From an uncultured Actinotalea sp. (lineage in GTDB: Bacteria; Actinomycetota; Actinomycetes; Actinomycetales; Cellulomonadaceae), in assembly GCF_946885855.1 (NCBI RefSeq), contig NZ_CAMPHH010000150.1, forward strand, positions 1-8,204: a stretch of DNA of 8,204 nucleotides, in the 5' to 3' direction. A program made the position numbers and the translations under genes. The stretch's first letter is position 1; every line of letters starts with the position of its first letter. Below, one piece after another: positions 6,326 to 8,204 of this stretch. The notes under the pieces were generated by a model. That model did no database searches. It saw only the letters and a list, made by a program, of their open reading frames with translations, and had not been told where the DNA came from.

Positions 6326-6332
6326 GACCGCC

Positions 6333-8150
6333 ATGCTGCTGCGGATGTCGACCCTGTTCGTGCGCACCCTGCGGGAGGACCCGGCCGACGCCGAGGTGCC
6401 GAGCCACCGCCTGCTCGTCCGCGCCGGGTACATCCGCCGCGCCGCGCCGGGCATCTACACGTGGCTGCCGCTGGGCCTGCGGGTCCTGGCGAAGGTCGAG
6501 GCCGTCGTCCGCGAGGAGATGGCGGCCATCGGGGCCCAGGAGGTGCACTTCCCCGCGCTGCTGCCGCGGGAGCCGTACGAGCAGACCGGGCGGTGGGTCG
6601 ACTACGGCCCCAACCTCTTCCGGCTGCGGGACCGCCGCGAGAACGACTACCTCCTCGCGCCCACGCACGAGGAGATGTTCACCCTCCTGGTCAAGGACCT
6701 GTACTCCTCCTACAAGGACCTGCCCGTCGCGCTCTACCAGATCCAGACGAAGTACCGCGACGAGGCGCGGCCCCGCGCGGGGCTGCTGCGGGGCCGCGAG
6801 TTCATCATGAAGGACGCCTACTCCTTCGACGTCGACGACGCCGGCCTGGAGGCCTCCTACCAGCGCCAGCGCGAGGCGTACCAGCGGATCTTCAGCCGGC
6901 TCGGTCTGGACTTCGTCATCGTCTCCGCGGTGTCCGGGGCGATGGGCGGGTCCCGCAGCGAGGAGTTCCTCATGCCGACGCCCATCGGGGAGGACACCTT
7001 CGTGCGGTCGGCCGGCGGGTACGCCGCGAACGTCGAGGCCGTCACGACGCCCGTCCCCGACCCGCTGCCGTACGACGACGCCCCGGCGGCGCACGTCGAG
7101 GACACCCCGGACACGCCCACGATCGAGACCCTGGTCGCCGTGGCCAACGACCGCTACCCGCGCGCGGACCGGGCGTGGACCGCGGCGGACACGTTGAAGA
7201 ACGTCGTGGTCGCGCTGACGCACGCGGGTGGGGAGCGCGAGGTCGTCGTCGTCGCCGTGCCCGGCGACCGCGAGGTCGACATGAAGCGGCTCGAGGCCGC
7301 GCTCGCCCCCGCCGTCGTCGAGACGGCGGGTGAGGCCGACTTCGCGCGCCGCCCCGAGCTGGTCAAGGGCTACATCGGGCCGGGGGTCCTCGGCCGCGCG
7401 AACACCGGGCGCGAAAACGCGATCCGCTACCTGCTGGACCCGCGGGTCGTGGCGGGGACGCGCTGGGTGACGGGCGCGGACCAGCCCGGGCGGCACGTGT
7501 TCGACCTCGTCGCGGGCCGGGACTTCGTCGGCGACGGCACGATCGAGGCGGCGGAGGTGCGCGCCGGGGACCCCGCCCCGGACGGGTCCGGCCCGCTCGA
7601 GCTCGCCCGCGGCATCGAGATCGGCCACATCTTCCAGCTGGGGCGCAAGTACGCGGAGGCGCTCGGCCTGTCCGTCCTGGACCAGAACGGCAAGGCGGTC
7701 ACGGTCACCATGGGCTCCTACGGCGTGGGCGTCTCGCGCGCGGTCGCCGCGCTCGCGGAGACCAACCACGACGACGCGGGGCTGGCCTGGCCCGCCGCGG
7801 TCGCGCCCGTCCACGTGCACCTCGTGGCGACCGGCAAGGACCAGGCGGTGTTCGCGGCGGCCGAGGAGCTCGCGGCGGACCTCGTCGGCCAGGGCGTGGA
7901 GGTGCTCTACGACGACCGTCCGAAGGTCTCCCCGGGCGTGAAGTTCGCCGACGCGGAGCTCATCGGCGCGCCCGTCGTCGTGGTCGTCGGGCGCGGCCTG
8001 GCCGAGGGCGTGGTCGAGGTGCGTCGGCGGCGGGCGGCGGTCGGCGTCGCGACCGGCGACGGGACGGAGCGCCCGCAGGGCGAGCAGGTCCCGGTGGCCG
8101 ACGTCGCCGCGCACGTGGGTCGGATGGTCGCGGACCTGCTCCAGGGCTGA
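6333..8150 (+). CDS. proS: Prolyl-tRNA synthetase, bacterial type with editing domain
   Basis: A 605-residue class II aminoacyl-tRNA synthetase that charges tRNA-Pro with proline in the cytosol. The catalytic core spans about 1-225 and 400-490. Motif 1 runs around 30-50 ([19 protein letters not shown]), APTHEE at 109-114 is the proline-binding TxE loop, motif 2 is [16 protein letters not shown] at 142-157, and motif 3 is GSYGVGVSR at 461-469 with R469. Between them, about 226-400, lies the INS (YbaK-like) domain that hydrolyses mischarged Ala-tRNA-Pro. It has TLKN with K289 at the position of the editing lysine, and GYIGP at 346-350. The anticodon-binding domain is about 491-605 ([30 protein letters not shown]). 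This is the long bacterial ProS, not the short archaeal/eukaryal type. The N-terminus [16 protein letters not shown] matches actinobacterial homologues, and a TAGGCT element lies seven bases upstream. It is divergent from the glycosylase gene; no intact next gene is visible downstream. Confidence 0.97.
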   Translation: MLLRMSTLFVRTLREDPADAEVPSHRLLVRAGYIRRAAPGIYTWLPLGLRVLAKVEAVVREEMAAIGAQEVHFPALLPREPYEQTGRWVDYGPNLFRLRDRRENDYLLAPTHEEMFTLLVKDLYSSYKDLPVALYQIQTKYRDEARPRAGLLRGREFIMKDAYSFDVDDAGLEASYQRQREAYQRIFSRLGLDFVIVSAVSGAMGGSRSEEFLMPTPIGEDTFVRSAGGYAANVEAVTTPVPDPLPYDDAPAAHVEDTPDTPTIETLVAVANDRYPRADRAWTAADTLKNVVVALTHAGGEREVVVVAVPGDREVDMKRLEAALAPAVVETAGEADFARRPELVKGYIGPGVLGRANTGRENAIRYLLDPRVVAGTRWVTGADQPGRHVFDLVAGRDFVGDGTIEAAEVRAGDPAPDGSGPLELARGIEIGHIFQLGRKYAEALGLSVLDQNGKAVTVTMGSYGVGVSRAVAALAETNHDDAGLAWPAAVAPVHVHLVATGKDQAVFAAAEELAADLVGQGVEVLYDDRPKVSPGVKFADAELIGAPVVVVVGRGLAEGVVEVRRRRAAVGVATGDGTERPQGEQVPVADVAAHVGRMVADLLQG

Positions 8151-8204
8151 CGGGTCCGTCCGGGAGGGCGGGCTCAGCAGGAGGGCCGACCCGCTCGGGG
8201 GGAG

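Noticed and set aside
6248..6454. Longer N-terminus for the Fpg/Nei glycosylase
   Set aside because: The catalytic proline must be residue 2, which requires the GTG at 6247. The extension would also overlap the proS promoter and start.
5352..8114. 920-residue minus-strand open frame opposite proS
   Set aside because: proS on the plus strand has all class II synthetase motifs. The antisense frame has no recognisable domain and is expected from strong GC bias at third positions.
8179..8185. AGGAGGG, a good Shine-Dalgarno-like sequence near the right end
   Set aside because: No ATG, GTG or TTG follows before the window ends 19 bases later, so no downstream gene can be assigned to it.
8151..8204. 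Terminator behind proS from CGGGTC (8151-8156) and GACCCG (8188-8193)
   Set aside because: Only 6 bp with a 31-nt loop and no U tract; too weak to call.
1..8204. Mobile element, CRISPR, tRNA/rRNA or biosynthetic cluster
   Set aside because: No transposase or integrase motifs, terminal repeats, spacer arrays or RNA-gene folds were seen. Composition is uniform and all six genes are chromosomal metabolic or housekeeping types.

Overview
The window comes from a very GC-rich, high-GC Gram-positive chromosome. Third codon positions are almost all G or C. IspG and ProS closely resemble actinobacterial homologues, and a Rip1-type site-2 protease, ispG and a DUF4081-GNAT gene follow one another as in many Actinobacteria. 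Composition and protein style suggest Micrococcales (Cellulomonas or a relative), but I cannot fix the genus.

Layout: (1) positions 1-60 hold a short 15-bp tandem repeat beyond the 3' end of gabT. (2) gabT, a 4-aminobutyrate aminotransferase, lies on the minus strand at 61-1464. (3) A 222-bp divergent intergenic region follows. (4) On the plus strand come rip1 (M50 intramembrane metalloprotease, 1687-3099), ispG (HMB-PP synthase of the MEP isoprenoid pathway, 3164-4318) and a DUF4081/GNAT acetyltransferase (4398-5282). (5) Hairpins at 5283-5307 and 5356-5383 lie between that gene and a convergent Fpg/Nei-family DNA glycosylase (minus, 5387-6247). (6) Divergent from the glycosylase is proS (prolyl-tRNA synthetase, plus, 6333-8150). 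About 54 bp downstream of proS contain no assignable gene.

The genes are mostly housekeeping: envelope-stress proteolysis, isoprenoid precursor synthesis, base-excision repair, tRNA charging and GABA catabolism. rip1 and ispG may be co-transcribed (64-nt gap), although ispG also seems to have its own promoter. The gene dxr, often the first member of this cluster, is not beside rip1 here; gabT takes that place.

I see no phage, transposon, CRISPR, toxin-antitoxin or biosynthetic system and do not claim a new one. The more unusual observations are: a -10-like hexamer placed 6-7 nt before the start codon of five of the six genes, which suggests widespread leaderless transcription; a DNA glycosylase lacking the standard Fpg void-filling residues and 8-oxoG-capping loop; an enlarged low-complexity cytoplasmic loop in Rip1, with a possible upstream start that would add a Cys/His motif; and compact GC-only hairpins after ispG and after the GNAT gene.
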